The notes: generated by a model not told the origin, from the letters alone. A stretch of 64,000 nt of DNA from Chitinophaga oryziterrae (GCF_009758125.1 NZ_WRXO01000010.1:285699-349698); one strand, 5' to 3'. Positions 8,703 to 18,536 are shown, counted from the first letter of the stretch. Made by a program: numbers and translations.

Positions 8703-9349
8703 AAGTTATAGTGTGTGTCATACGCGAACCTGGTATCATTATCCAGGTCTGTTAAAATAAAACCGGCGCCACGGGCACGGCACTCTTCTCCTATCAGGTC
8801 AGCTGCACGTTGTGCATTCTCATTATCGAGGTGACTGAATGGTTCGTCCATGATCAGCCATTTAAAGGGCTGTACCAGTGCGCGTATGATAGCGATACGC
8901 TGCCGCTCTCCGTAGGAAAGGGTTTTGCCGCTTTGAGACAGCACATGGGTAACGTTGAGGCGGGCGGCCATCTCTTTTACCTTTTCGGTTGTACAGTATG
9001 GCTGGGATATCATCACCCGTTTCAGTTCAATATTCTCTTCTGCGGTCAATTGTTCAAAGATGCGCAGGTCCTGGAATATTACGCTCACCTGCTGCTGGCG
9101 CATGGTGGCAATCACTTCTTTATTGTAAGACTGCCACAACCTGCCATCCACCAGCACCTGGCCGGTATAATCATACCTGATATGATACAGGTAATGTATC
9201 AGCGTAGTTTTACCTGTACCGGAAGGCGCTTTTATCTTAACAAAATGTCCCGGTGTAAAGGTTACTTCCCTGTTCCAGATGTCTGACGACCGCTGCAATA
9301 CTTTATCCCGCAGTGGAACAGGCACCAGGTTCTCTAACTGTATCTGCAT
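8699..9349 (-). CDS. ABC transporter ATP-binding protein (LolD/FtsE-like)
   Basis: ATPase partner of the following permease. Walker A is APSGTGKTT, the signature is LSYGERQRIAII and Walker B is WLIMDEP with D-loop SHLD. The switch position reads FILTDLDND, where most ABC ATPases have H (THD), so the H-loop histidine is replaced by Asp. The ATG at 9349 is chosen because a longer reading to 9394 would run through the terminator hairpin of the preceding gene. The resulting protein is about 216 residues. Confidence 0.85.
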   Translation of the reverse strand: MQIQLENLVPVPLRDKVLQRSSDIWNREVTFTPGHFVKIKAPSGTGKTTLIHYLYHIRYDYTGQVLVDGRLWQSYNKEVIATMRQQQVSVIFQDLRIFEQLTAEENIELKRVMISQPYCTTEKVKEMAARLNVTHVLSQSGKTLSYGERQRIAIIRALVQPFKWLIMDEPFSHLDNENAQRAADLIGEECRARGAGFILTDLDNDTRFAYDTHYNL

Positions 9350-9362
9350 AACTGTAATGTAT

Positions 9363-9390
9363 AAAAAACCCGGCTTCTTACGAAGCCGGG
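9363..9390 (-). terminator. Terminator of the DUF4836 gene
   Basis: On the minus strand CCCGGCTTC-GTAA-GAAGCCGGG is followed by TTTTTT. It lies between the DUF4836 stop (9413) and the ATPase start (9349). Confidence 0.9.
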
Positions 9391-9412
9391 CCATATTAAA
9401 GTTTGATAAAGA

Positions 9413-11161
9413 TTAGTGGACTATTGCAGCAGTGGTATCTGCTGTTATGGCTTCCGCTGCTTCTTTCTTCTTTTTATCCTGCATGTATTTGGCAACATTT
9501 GTTCCCAGGTTCACCAGTTGCACCAGGCTGTTCTCGTTTTCATTTTTGAAGTTCAGTACCATGTGAGAGCGTTGTACCTTACCATCAAATTTTTCAGAAA
9601 GAATAGTGGCATCTTTCAGCAGGTTCTTAAACTGAACAGCCAGTTCTTTACCGTCTGCGGGAACTTCTTCATCAGGAATATTGTTGACGATCTTTTCCAC
9701 GTTTACATAACCTCCTAACGGATTACCTTTTATTTTACTTACGAAACTGTTATCCAGTCCGCCGGCTTTTGATTTACCATCCAGGTACTGTGTCAATACA
9801 TCGTTATCAGATGCAACGGTCACCAGCTTGTCTGTAATAGATACAGATGGCACACCTGGCATCTGCTGAGTCATTACATAATGATCACCCTGTTTGGTGA
9901 ACATACCGCCTAACATAGGAGACGCCATTACTTTATTGAAAGCAGTTTTATCGCCTACTTTCATTGCAAAGATCCATTTGGCAGAAGGGTTGGTGATGCT
10001 GTCTTCCGGGAAATAAGGGTTAGGTTTTTTGCTTACGGCAAAGTCGGATGCCACAAATACCATCTGTCCTTTAAAAGCTGCCAGGATATCGTCCATGGTG
10101 AGTCCTGAGCTGTGCAGGGTCATGTTTACGATACCGTCCATACCGGTGCTTTTTATGATATCACCCAGCATGCGGAAATCGAAACCATATACCAGGAAAC
10201 CGGTAATGTTGCTGGAAGGGTATTTTTCCAGCATATCCAGGTCTGCTTCCTGCGTACCATATTTCTTGTATATAGCAGCCAGTTCTTTACCCACATAAGA
10301 GGAACCTTCCATTACGATCTTTCCTTTATCAAAGTTCACAGCACCGGTATAATAACTACCGGAGATGATTTCTTTAAGATTGGCAGGGATCATGGTAGCC
10401 TGTGTGCTATAGATTGGCTCCGGATTCATGTATACGCTTACATCAGCATCGCCTTTCAGCAGGTCTTTGAAAGCTTCAATAGTACCGGCAGTTTCCTCTT
10501 TTTTCAGGTGAAACAGGTGATCAGTTTCTGCTACCCATGTATCTTCTTCAGCGCTGGCAACAGAGGTTACCACGCGGGCCGGGGCCGCAACAGCAGAATC
10601 TACTGCTTCTGCGTCCGTACCAGGATAAGCAGGAGCTGCACCACCCGGCATACCGCTTTTCAGTTTGTCGGCGTCTATACCTTTAACATAGATCACTGTC
10701 TCTTTATTCCAGCCGATCACAGCGTGCTGGTCTTCTTCCCAAACGTATTGGAAATCCTTTTTCGTTTTCAGGGAGTAATTAGCAATATTCTTTTTCAGAT
10801 ATGCTTCAAACTTTGTGGCATCTTTCAAACCACCGGTCATACTAACATACGACTGCTGGCTGCTGTTAAATACAACAGACAGGAAGAAGTTACTCTGCAG
10901 GTCTACTCCGGAGTTCTCTGCATCTTTCCATGCCTTCGCTGCCGCATTGGCGGTATCTTTTTCCTGTACAGCTGTAAACAGCTTGTCCATGGTAATACCG
11001 TTTGTGATCAGCTTTTTGCTGATTTCCTTGCTGTTGATGTTCAGTACTACACCAGCTGTTTTGGGGATATACTTACTTTGTTCCGGCAGCTTGGAACAAG
11101 CAGAGAATACGACCGCTGCCGTAACAGCGGTTAACAAAACCTTGGAAATGTTTTTTGTCAT
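9413..11161 (-). CDS. DUF4836 family lipoprotein
   Basis: 582 residues with a lipoprotein signal (VVFSAC, Cys22), followed by the DUF4836 opening KYIPKTAGVVLNINSKEI. The family is confined to Bacteroidota and is thought to be exported; function is unknown. A low-complexity stretch rich in Ala and Pro lies near residues 175-200 (PGGAAPAYPG, DSAVAAPARV) and acts as a linker. The C-terminus is lysine/alanine rich. Monocistronic, with its own terminator. Confidence 0.85.
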   Translation of the reverse strand: MTKNISKVLLTAVTAAVVFSACSKLPEQSKYIPKTAGVVLNINSKEISKKLITNGITMDKLFTAVQEKDTANAAAKAWKDAENSGVDLQSNFFLSVVFNSSQQSYVSMTGGLKDATKFEAYLKKNIANYSLKTKKDFQYVWEEDQHAVIGWNKETVIYVKGIDADKLKSGMPGGAAPAYPGTDAEAVDSAVAAPARVVTSVASAEEDTWVAETDHLFHLKKEETAGTIEAFKDLLKGDADVSVYMNPEPIYSTQATMIPANLKEIISGSYYTGAVNFDKGKIVMEGSSYVGKELAAIYKKYGTQEADLDMLEKYPSSNITGFLVYGFDFRMLGDIIKSTGMDGIVNMTLHSSGLTMDDILAAFKGQMVFVASDFAVSKKPNPYFPEDSITNPSAKWIFAMKVGDKTAFNKVMASPMLGGMFTKQGDHYVMTQQMPGVPSVSITDKLVTVASDNDVLTQYLDGKSKAGGLDNSFVSKIKGNPLGGYVNVEKIVNNIPDEEVPADGKELAVQFKNLLKDATILSEKFDGKVQRSHMVLNFKNENENSLVQLVNLGTNVAKYMQDKKKKEAAEAITADTTAAIVH

Positions 11162-11368
11162 AATCAGGGGATCAGATTTAATAATAATATTATTGTACGC
11201 TAAAATACTCAGTTTTTCGTTAGTACAATATAGATGCTATCTATTAAATTACTCTTTTTATGCATGTATTACATATAGCATCCAGTATTGGTTAATATAC
11301 TATCAGATCTTAGGCAAGAGTCTAATTTCTAGCTATTTATTAAAAAAATTAAAGCTGCAATAGTTTTA

Positions 11369-11376
11369 TACCTTTG
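11369..11376 (+). promoter_or_regulatory. Promoter -7 element (TACCTTTG) for the YciI-like gene
   Basis: TACCTTTG matches the Bacteroidota -7 consensus TAnnTTTG. No clear TTTG lies at the -33 distance. Transcription would start near 11383, which supports ATG 11428 as the gene start over the upstream TTG at 11374. Confidence 0.5.
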
Positions 11377-11427
11377 TACAAATGCCATCCTGATCATGAT
11401 CTTAAATCCTATTATCGAAGCGCTATT

Positions 11428-11715
11428 ATGTACTTAATCATGTTGCAATATATCCGTCCCGTAGCTGCCGTAGAACACTATATGGACCAGCACAGAGCTT
11501 TTCTTGATAAGTTCTATAAAAGTGGACAGTTTATTCTGGCCGGACGAAGAAAGCCTAAGTCCGGAGGTGTAATTCTTTGCAAAGCCTCAAGCCGGAAAGA
11601 GGTGGAACAAATTATGAGTGAGGACCCTCTGGATAAATACCAGCTGGCACTTTATGAGATTATTGAATTTGAGCCAACGTCTTACATAAACGAACTGCAA
11701 GCTTACCTTTCATAA
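11428..11715 (+). CDS. YciI-like family protein
   Basis: 95 residues, ferredoxin-like fold. The pattern fits YciI: an opening strand YLIMLQYIRPV, the helix with H-R-A-F-L (MDQHRAFLDKFYKSGQF), then ILAGRRKPKSGGVILCKA and a DP-containing segment (MSEDPLDKYQLALYEIIEF). The His in the helix and the Asp of the DP motif are the putative active-site pair of the family. The reaction is unknown. ATG at 11440 is an alternative start. It is followed by a terminator and a convergent msrB. Confidence 0.85.
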   Translation: MYLIMLQYIRPVAAVEHYMDQHRAFLDKFYKSGQFILAGRRKPKSGGVILCKASSRKEVEQIMSEDPLDKYQLALYEIIEFEPTSYINELQAYLS

Positions 11716-11724
11716 ATAAAATGA

Positions 11725-11776
11725 GGAAAGACGAATTACCGGGATGTTTACTCCCTGCAATTCGTCTTTCCTTCCT
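11725..11776. terminator. Bidirectional terminator between yciI-like gene and msrB
   Basis: GGAAAGACGAATT (11725-11737) pairs with AATTCGTCTTTCC (11759-11771). An inner GGGA/TCCC pair extends the stem, and T-rich tracts flank both sides. Confidence 0.8.
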
Positions 11777-11790
11777 TTTATTATTCCCCC

Positions 11791-12342
11791 TTAGTGTTTT
11801 TCTGTATAGTGCTTCTCTGCGCTCTGTGCTTTATCAAAATCCAGTATGACTGAATTGATACAGTAACGCAACCCTGTTGGTGGAGGGCCATCATCAAATA
11901 CATGCCCCAGGTGTGCCTTGCAACGCCCGCACATCACTTCCGTACGCTGCATTCCGTGTTCATTGTCCGGTGCATAAATAACACTCCCCTTTGTAATAGG
12001 TTCAAAAAAGCTTGGCCATCCGCAACTACTCTCAAACTTGGCATCAGAAACAAATAAAGGGTTACCACATGCGGCACAGTAATAAGTACCTGCTTCCGTA
12101 TTGTTCCAGTATTTCCCTGTAAAAGCCCATTCAGTGCCTTTTTCACGGGCAATGTTATACACCTCCGGGGATAGCTGTTCTTTCCATTTATCGTTGGATA
12201 GGCTTACCTTGTTGGTGTCTGTACGGGAGTACACTTCACTCTTTTTTCCTTCCATAGTCTTATTTTTTGCCCCGTTCTGTGAACAGCAGTAATTGCAAAC
12301 TGACACAGCGACACTCAAAATTATCAGATTCCCCCTGTTCAT
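11791..12342 (-). CDS. msrB: Peptide-methionine (R)-S-oxide reductase MsrB, exported form
   Basis: Reduces methionine-R-sulfoxide in proteins. The mature domain (about residues 50-175) has two zinc-binding CxxC pairs (CAAC and CGRC), the GWPSF motif and the catalytic RYCINS cysteine. A hydrophobic N-terminus with cysteines (VCNYCCSQN) suggests a lipoprotein or exported version that repairs envelope proteins. 183 residues, longer than cytosolic MsrB because of the leader. Monocistronic. Confidence 0.95.
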   Translation of the reverse strand: MNRGNLIILSVAVSVCNYCCSQNGAKNKTMEGKKSEVYSRTDTNKVSLSNDKWKEQLSPEVYNIAREKGTEWAFTGKYWNNTEAGTYYCAACGNPLFVSDAKFESSCGWPSFFEPITKGSVIYAPDNEHGMQRTEVMCGRCKAHLGHVFDDGPPPTGLRYCINSVILDFDKAQSAEKHYTEKH

Positions 12343-12360
12343 TGCTAAAATTTTAACCGA

Positions 12361-12375
12361 TTAACGTCTCGTTAA
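12361..12375. promoter_or_regulatory. Small inverted repeat between msrB and mutL
   Basis: TTAACG-TCT-CGTTAA in the 184-bp divergent gap, 19 bp before the msrB start. It could be an operator or a chance palindrome. The same gap holds TAACTTTA at 12500-12507, a near-match to the -7 element, 20 nt before the mutL start. Nothing else was seen. Confidence 0.3.
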
Positions 12376-12526
12376 CAAGCTTCTGATGATTAACCTTTAT
12401 ATTGGCTCCTTTCTTAAAACTACGATTTGTATAGTATCCCCGTTTCATATGAGAGAGCATCGTGCTGCATTTAACATTTTAGCAACCATTAAACTTTCCT
12501 AACTTTACGCTAAAAGGACACCATAA

Positions 12527-14440
12527 GTGGCGGATATAATCAATCTATTACCAGACAACATAGCCAATCAGATAGCAGCAGGGGAAGTGATCCAACGGCC
12601 GGCATCGGCAGTAAAAGAACTGCTTGAAAACGCTGTGGATGCAGGAGCTACTGAAATACAACTGATTATCAGGGATGCAGGCAAGGAATTGGTGCAGGTG
12701 ATCGATAATGGAAAGGGAATGAGCGAGACTGATGCCCGTATGTCTTTTGAAAGACATGCTACTTCCAAAATACAAACCATTGAAGACCTCTTCCGTATAC
12801 GTACCATGGGATTCCGGGGAGAAGCCCTGGCATCTATCGCCGCCGTATCGCAGGTAGAGCTGAAAACCCGGCTTCGTGGTACAGACCTCGGCACCTATAT
12901 AGAAATAGACAACAGCGCGGTAAGGAAACAGGAGCCCTGCCAGACAGCAGAAGGTACCAGCATTGCCATGAAGAACCTGTTCTTCAACGTTCCGGCACGT
13001 CGTAACTTCCTGAAAAGCAATGCCGCAGAAATGCGGCACATCGTAGATGAGTTCATCAGGGTGGCCATGGCCTTCCCACAGGTACAGTTTACCCTTAATA
13101 ATAATAACACCCAGCTGTTTTACCTGGAGAAAGGTTCGCTGAAACAACGCATCATCTCCATCCTGGGCCAGCATTACAATGCCCGCCTGGTGTCTGTAAA
13201 AGAAACTACAGACTATATGGATGTAAATGGCTTTGTAGGCAAACCGGAAACAGCCAAGAAAACACGGGGCGATCAGTTCTTCTTTGTCAACAACCGTTTT
13301 ATCAAAAGCCCCTATCTGCATCATGCTATCATGAACGCTTTTGCGGAAATGATACCGGCAGACAGCTACCCTTTATATGTCCTGTTCATAGACCTGGACC
13401 CTGAACATATAGATATCAATGTTCACCCTACCAAACAGGAAATAAAGTTTGATGATGATAAAGTGATGTATGCATTTGTACAGTCTGCCGTAAAGCACGC
13501 ACTGGCACAATTCAGTATTACGCCTACCCTGGATTTCGAACTTGATCCGGGTATTCAGCAACTGGATGCCATCAACAAACCATTTACGGAACAGCAGCAG
13601 ACTCAATCCGCCAGTGGCTCCTTATATAAGACCTTTACACAGGCTAACCAGGCCCATGTAATTGATAACAGCAGCAATCTTAAGCATTGGAAGGATTTGT
13701 ATGATATAGGAAAGTCTGATAGTTTTTCTACCAGCAGACCGGCTGCGGATACGGGCAGATCTTCTGTGAGCTCCCCTCTTTATAATGAAGAGCCTGTTCC
13801 TGATGCTACGCCACGCACCAGTAGCTTTTCGGCTTCTTCTTCTCTTATAGATGAACGCTGGCAGGATACTACCATAGATCAGAAAGTACCGGTACAGGTA
13901 CACCAGCGATATATCCTCTCTCAGATAAAATCGGGATTTATCCTGATCGATCAGCAGGCGGCCCATGAACGCATTCTTTATGAAAGATACCAGCGTGCAT
14001 TACTGGACAGTCCTGTGCCGGTTCAGCAGAACCTGTTCCCGCAGACCCTGCCTCTCCTGCCGGCAGATGCTGCGCTGATCTCTGAAATGTTACCTGACTT
14101 ACTGGTATTGGGCTACGACCTGGAACCTTTCGGGAACAATACCTTTGTGGTACGTGGTACCCCCGCTGATATACAAAGCGGTAACGAACAGGCCAGCATA
14201 GAAGGCTTACTGGAGCAGTTCAAGAACTTCAGTAATGACCTGAAAGTAAACCGCCGCGAGCAACTGGTACGTTCCATGGCCCGCAACAATGCTATCCCTG
14301 CCGGTAAATCATTGACAACAAGAGAGATGCAAAACGTAATTGACGAGTTGTTCGCCTGTGCAATGCCTACTTCCTCCCCCGGCGGAAAGTATACTTATAT
14401 CTCATTTAAACTGTCTGATCTTGCAAAGATGTTCGGGTGA
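12527..14440 (+). CDS. mutL: DNA mismatch repair protein MutL
   Basis: Mismatch-repair ATPase and nicking endonuclease that links MutS to strand removal. The GHKL ATPase motifs are all present: ELLENAVDAGAT, DNGKGM and TMGFRGEAL in residues 1-110. The transducer domain runs to about 335 (NVHPTKQEIKF). A low-complexity Ser/Thr/Pro linker occupies about 370-450. The C-terminal dimerisation domain carries DQQAAHERILYE, the DQHA(x)2E(x)4E endonuclease motif with Gln for His. 637 residues, GTG start. The next gene ends directly at the following base on the other strand. Confidence 0.96.
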   Translation: MADIINLLPDNIANQIAAGEVIQRPASAVKELLENAVDAGATEIQLIIRDAGKELVQVIDNGKGMSETDARMSFERHATSKIQTIEDLFRIRTMGFRGEALASIAAVSQVELKTRLRGTDLGTYIEIDNSAVRKQEPCQTAEGTSIAMKNLFFNVPARRNFLKSNAAEMRHIVDEFIRVAMAFPQVQFTLNNNNTQLFYLEKGSLKQRIISILGQHYNARLVSVKETTDYMDVNGFVGKPETAKKTRGDQFFFVNNRFIKSPYLHHAIMNAFAEMIPADSYPLYVLFIDLDPEHIDINVHPTKQEIKFDDDKVMYAFVQSAVKHALAQFSITPTLDFELDPGIQQLDAINKPFTEQQQTQSASGSLYKTFTQANQAHVIDNSSNLKHWKDLYDIGKSDSFSTSRPAADTGRSSVSSPLYNEEPVPDATPRTSSFSASSSLIDERWQDTTIDQKVPVQVHQRYILSQIKSGFILIDQQAAHERILYERYQRALLDSPVPVQQNLFPQTLPLLPADAALISEMLPDLLVLGYDLEPFGNNTFVVRGTPADIQSGNEQASIEGLLEQFKNFSNDLKVNRREQLVRSMARNNAIPAGKSLTTREMQNVIDELFACAMPTSSPGGKYTYISFKLSDLAKMFG

Positions 14441-15910
14441 TTATATCTCTCTGAATATCTCTTTCAAAGCGCCATACAGTTTTTTATAAACTGCATATGC
14501 TGCCTGGTATGTTTGCGCATGTGCCGCATCAGGGGTAAATACCTTATCAGGCAGCACTGCTGCAATATCCGGCACGATATTCAATGCCTGGAACCCCAGC
14601 AGAACGGCCCCCATCGCCGAAGCATCCCCTTCTCTTTGCAAATACATGGGACGCTGGAAGATATCCGCCAGTAACTGTACCCATTCGGCAGAAGCGGTAA
14701 ACCCGCCACTCACGGAGATCTTATTGATCGTTCCCGCTGTTTCTTCCAGTGCATTTGTAATACTTAACAGACCAAAGGCCATTCCTTCCAGCATGGCCCG
14801 CATAAAATGCCAGGCATTATGCTGTGGCTGTACGCCGATATAGGCCCCCTTGGTATGTCCATCCCATACCGGCGCTCTTTCTCCATGCAGATATGGTAAA
14901 CACAACAGGCCTTCAGACCCGGGAGCAATGGCTAATGCCTGTTGCAAGGCCCCATCCACGGACATCTTCTTATCGGTTACCGCCTGCACAAAAGCATCCA
15001 GAAACCACCGGACCAGCACGCCCCCGTTATTAGATGCCCCACCTGTAATAAAATACCCTGGTGTAAGTACATAAGTAAACAAACGCCCATATGCATCCGT
15101 CACCGGTCTGTCTATCGCCATCCGCACCGCGCCACTCGTGCCTATCGTTAAGGTAGCATGTCCGGCATCCAGCGCATTACTGCCCAATTGTGCCAGGCAG
15201 CCATCACTACCTCCGGCTATAAATTTTGTTGTCACCGGTATACCCATCTCTTCTGCTACCACTGGTATTAAACCGGTTATAATGCTTTCACTGGGAACAG
15301 CTTCCGCTAACTGCTCTGTTGTAATTCCTGCCAGTGATAAAGAAAGGGTATTCCATTGCAGGTCGTGAATATTAAACAATCCGGTTGCTGAAGCAATAGA
15401 ATGGTCTGTGATATAACGTTCAAAGAAATGATGGAAAATGTATTCCTTGATCCCGATAAATTTAGCGGCTGATTTGAACGTCTCAGACGCCTGCTCCCGC
15501 CACCAGATGATCTTACACAGGGGAGACATGGGATGTACCGGTACGCCGGTCTGCCGGTATAACATCTCCCGTTCGCTTATCCTGTCTGCTATCTCCTGGC
15601 TACGGTTATCGGCCCAGATAATAAGTGGTGTTAACGCCTGATGGTCCTTATCTACTGCCATCACGCTATGCATCGCACAGCTGAATGAAATAGCCAGCGG
15701 GTCCTGTTTTAATAAAAGCGCTACGCTGCGTATACCGCTCTTTACCGCTTTCAGGATTTCTTCGGGGTCCTGTTCACTATAACCGGGTTGAGGCTGTTGG
15801 GTGGGATAATCCTGCTGGTGATGCGCCATCACCTTTCCATTTGTTTGCACAGCTATTACTTTGGTACTGCTAGTTCCGATATCCACACCAATGAGATACG
15901 ATGCCTCCAT
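14441..15910 (-). CDS. FGGY-family carbohydrate kinase, gluconokinase-like
   Basis: Phosphorylates a sugar or sugar acid, most likely gluconate, with ATP. The actin-like fold shows GVDIGTSSTKVIAV at the N-terminus (phosphate 1), GGSDGCLAQLG and GTSGAVRM in the middle (phosphate 2), and GGASNNGG further on. The match is closest to GntK of the FGGY type (489 residues, IIWADNRSQ motif). It is divergent from a GMC dehydrogenase with a gluconate-dehydrogenase-type small subunit, which fits oxidation followed by uptake and phosphorylation. The stop codon abuts mutL with no gap. Confidence 0.85.
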   Translation of the reverse strand: MEASYLIGVDIGTSSTKVIAVQTNGKVMAHHQQDYPTQQPQPGYSEQDPEEILKAVKSGIRSVALLLKQDPLAISFSCAMHSVMAVDKDHQALTPLIIWADNRSQEIADRISEREMLYRQTGVPVHPMSPLCKIIWWREQASETFKSAAKFIGIKEYIFHHFFERYITDHSIASATGLFNIHDLQWNTLSLSLAGITTEQLAEAVPSESIITGLIPVVAEEMGIPVTTKFIAGGSDGCLAQLGSNALDAGHATLTIGTSGAVRMAIDRPVTDAYGRLFTYVLTPGYFITGGASNNGGVLVRWFLDAFVQAVTDKKMSVDGALQQALAIAPGSEGLLCLPYLHGERAPVWDGHTKGAYIGVQPQHNAWHFMRAMLEGMAFGLLSITNALEETAGTINKISVSGGFTASAEWVQLLADIFQRPMYLQREGDASAMGAVLLGFQALNIVPDIAAVLPDKVFTPDAAHAQTYQAAYAVYKKLYGALKEIFREI

Positions 15911-16024
15911 AGTTAACTTATAAATAATGGTTAAAAGTCTCCGTTCCTACTATTTCTCTTTTATCCCTTAAAAATAATTTATAGATTTAAAAGACACTTA
16001 AAGTTCAATTAAATTATCCACGAT

Positions 16025-17764
16025 ATGGCATTCCAAATTAAGCAAAAGGGGCCGGTGTATGATGTTTGCATCGTCGGTTCCGGGGCTGGCGGCGGTATGG
16101 CAGCAAAGATCTTATCAGAAGCAGGATTAAAGATTGCGTTACTGGAAGCAGGTCCCAAGTACGACCCTGCTAATCCGGAACAGATGACACAGCTGAAATG
16201 GCCTTATGAATCACCCAGAAGAGGCGCCAGTACCACCCGTCCATTCGGGGATTTTGATGCGGCTTACGGCGGATGGGAAATTGAAGGGGAACCTTACACT
16301 ACAAAGCAAGGGACAAAATTCGACTGGTTCCGCTCCCGCATGGTTGGCGGACGTACCAATCACTGGGGACGAATCTCACTGCGCTTTAGTCCACGCGATT
16401 TTAAACACAAAAGTTATGACGGGCTGGGAGATGACTGGCCAATAGAATACGAAGAAGTAGCGCCATTCTACGACCGTGTAGATAAGATGATCGGTGTATT
16501 CGGTACAAAAGAAGGTATGCCCAATGAGCCGGATGGTTTTTTCCTGCCTCCTCCCAAACCAAGATTGCATGAACTGATAATAAAAAAGGCCGGTTCCAAT
16601 CTGGGCATTCCTGTTATACCAGCAAGGATGTCTATGCTGACCCGCTCTGTTAATAAAGACCGCAGCCCCTGTTTCTATTGTGCACAATGCGGACGTGGCT
16701 GCGCTGTATATGCCGACTTCTCCTCTTCTTCCGTACTGGTAAACCCTGCTGTGAAGAGCGGGCATGTAGATCTCTATGATAATGCGATGGCCAGGGAAGT
16801 CCTTACCAACAGTGAAGGCAAAGCTACCGGCGTTGCCTATGTAGACAAAATTGATCTGGAAGAATACAGGGTAATGGCACGTGTGATAGTGCTCGCAGCC
16901 AGTGCTGGGGAAACCGCCCGTTTGCTGCTGAACTCCAGGTCATCCCGTTATCCGAACGGACTGGCCAACGCCAGTGGCATAGTAGGTAAATACCTGCATG
17001 ACTCTACCGGCTCTTCCCGCGCAGCATTCCTGCCCCAGCTCATGGACCGTAAACGTTATAACGAAGATGGCGTTGGGGGCATGCACATGTATATCCCATG
17101 GTGGGGCGATAATAAAAAGCTGGACTTCGCACGTGGTTACCATATGGAATTCGGAGGCGGCCTGCGTATGCCTTCCTATGGATTCGTAAATGCGATAGAA
17201 AGCATGAACGGTAAATACCCCGGCCGGGACGGACAAATGAAACCCGCCGGTGGATATGGCACCGGCCTTAAAGACGATTACCGCCGCTTTTACGGGGCTA
17301 CCATCGGCTTTGCAGGAAGAGGTGAGTCCATTGCCCGCGAAGACAACTACTGTGAAATAGACCCCAACGTAGTTGATAAATGGGGCATTCCCGTATTACG
17401 CTTTAACTATACCTGGAGCGATCATGAGATCAAACAGGCAAAACATATGCAGGATACTTTCGAACAGCTGATCCATGAAATGGGCGGTGTGCCATTAGGT
17501 AACAAGCCCGGGCCGGAAACCATGTACGGACTGGAAAACCCCGGCCGTATCATTCATGAAGTAGGAACAACCCGTATGGGAAATGATCCTAAAAAATCTG
17601 TTCTGAATAAATACAGTCAGGCCCATGATGTAAAAAACCTGTTCGTGGTAGATGGCGGATCCTTTGTATCCCAGGCAGATAAAAACCCTACCTGGACCAT
17701 CCTCGCCCTGTCTATGCGTGCATCTGAGTACATTATGAGTGAGTTAAAAAAACAAAATATTTAA
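16025..17764 (+). CDS. GMC oxidoreductase, sugar/gluconate dehydrogenase large subunit-like
   Basis: FAD-dependent dehydrogenase of 579 residues. The FAD site GSGAGGGMAAK (about residue 18) and ALLEAG are at the N-terminus. A cysteine cluster CFYCAQCGRGC lies near residue 219, as in membrane-bound sugar dehydrogenases of the fructose/gluconate type. The C-terminal GMC domain has HEVGTTRMG and the ending LFVVDGGSFVSQADKNP. There is no signal peptide; export would ride on the Tat-signal of the small subunit that follows after 2 bp. Electron acceptor and substrate are not determinable. Confidence 0.9.
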   Translation: MAFQIKQKGPVYDVCIVGSGAGGGMAAKILSEAGLKIALLEAGPKYDPANPEQMTQLKWPYESPRRGASTTRPFGDFDAAYGGWEIEGEPYTTKQGTKFDWFRSRMVGGRTNHWGRISLRFSPRDFKHKSYDGLGDDWPIEYEEVAPFYDRVDKMIGVFGTKEGMPNEPDGFFLPPPKPRLHELIIKKAGSNLGIPVIPARMSMLTRSVNKDRSPCFYCAQCGRGCAVYADFSSSSVLVNPAVKSGHVDLYDNAMAREVLTNSEGKATGVAYVDKIDLEEYRVMARVIVLAASAGETARLLLNSRSSRYPNGLANASGIVGKYLHDSTGSSRAAFLPQLMDRKRYNEDGVGGMHMYIPWWGDNKKLDFARGYHMEFGGGLRMPSYGFVNAIESMNGKYPGRDGQMKPAGGYGTGLKDDYRRFYGATIGFAGRGESIAREDNYCEIDPNVVDKWGIPVLRFNYTWSDHEIKQAKHMQDTFEQLIHEMGGVPLGNKPGPETMYGLENPGRIIHEVGTTRMGNDPKKSVLNKYSQAHDVKNLFVVDGGSFVSQADKNPTWTILALSMRASEYIMSELKKQNI

Positions 17765-17766
17765 CA

Positions 17767-18453
17767 ATGGATAGAAGAGAAACCCTCAAAGCGCTGGCAG
17801 TCGGGTCTTTATCTGTGAGTGCCTTTCTGACCGCCTGTAGTGATGATAAGAAAACTAAACCACCGGTAGGTGCCGGCGTTAAAACGCCGGTATACGGCAG
17901 AACTGAAGACGAAAAAAAGCGGGATGTAAAACTGGAGGAAGAGCAATTCTTTACGCCGGAAGAAATGAAAACGATCACCGTACTGGCAGATATTATTATT
18001 CCTGCTGATGAACACTCCGGCAGTGCTTCAGACGCTAAAGTGCCCGAGTTCATAGCGTTCATTGTAAAAGATATACCTAAGTATAAAACGCCCATGCGTG
18101 GCGGATTGCGCTGGCTCGATCTTCACAGCTCCCGGCTCTATGACAACCGCTTTACTGATTGCAGCAGTAAGCAGCAACTGGCCCTGCTGGACCAGATTGC
18201 CTACCCGGAAAAAGCAGCGCCGGAAATGAGTCAGGGCGTGGCTTTCTTTAGCCTGATGAGAGACCTTACCGCCAATGGTTTCTTCACCAGTAAAATAGGG
18301 ATCAAAGACATAGACTACCGGGGCAATACCCCTAATGAATGGGACGGTGTTCCTGCAGATGTTTTACAACAGTATGGCTTATCATATGATGAAAAAACAC
18401 TCGCAGAATGCCTGAAGACAGAAGATCGCAACAAGCTGATGACATGGGATTAA
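17767..18453 (+). CDS. Gluconate 2-dehydrogenase subunit 3 family protein
   Basis: Small subunit that pairs with GMC large subunits. It begins with a Tat-like and lipoprotein leader (MDRRETLKALAVG, LTAC at Cys24), so the complex is exported folded and anchored. The conserved core includes LADIIIPADEHSGSASDAKVP, the D/H-bearing motif of the family, and GGLRWLD. 228 residues. It forms an operon with the upstream dehydrogenase. Confidence 0.9.
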   Translation: MDRRETLKALAVGSLSVSAFLTACSDDKKTKPPVGAGVKTPVYGRTEDEKKRDVKLEEEQFFTPEEMKTITVLADIIIPADEHSGSASDAKVPEFIAFIVKDIPKYKTPMRGGLRWLDLHSSRLYDNRFTDCSSKQQLALLDQIAYPEKAAPEMSQGVAFFSLMRDLTANGFFTSKIGIKDIDYRGNTPNEWDGVPADVLQQYGLSYDEKTLAECLKTEDRNKLMTWD

Positions 18454-18536
18454 TCCATCCCCCCGTACGTACATCATTTAATAATATAGTTTTCTCTCAT
18501 TTTCTTTTATATTGAAACGATAAATTTATTGTTACT

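Noticed and set aside
10112..11134. Long open frame on the + strand opposite the DUF4836 gene
   Set aside because: It is antisense to a well-supported lipoprotein gene; the protein is cysteine- and phenylalanine-rich with no recognisable domain, as expected of a shadow frame.
12548..13324. 258-codon frame opposite mutL
   Set aside because: It lies within the conserved ATPase region of mutL and shows no domain.
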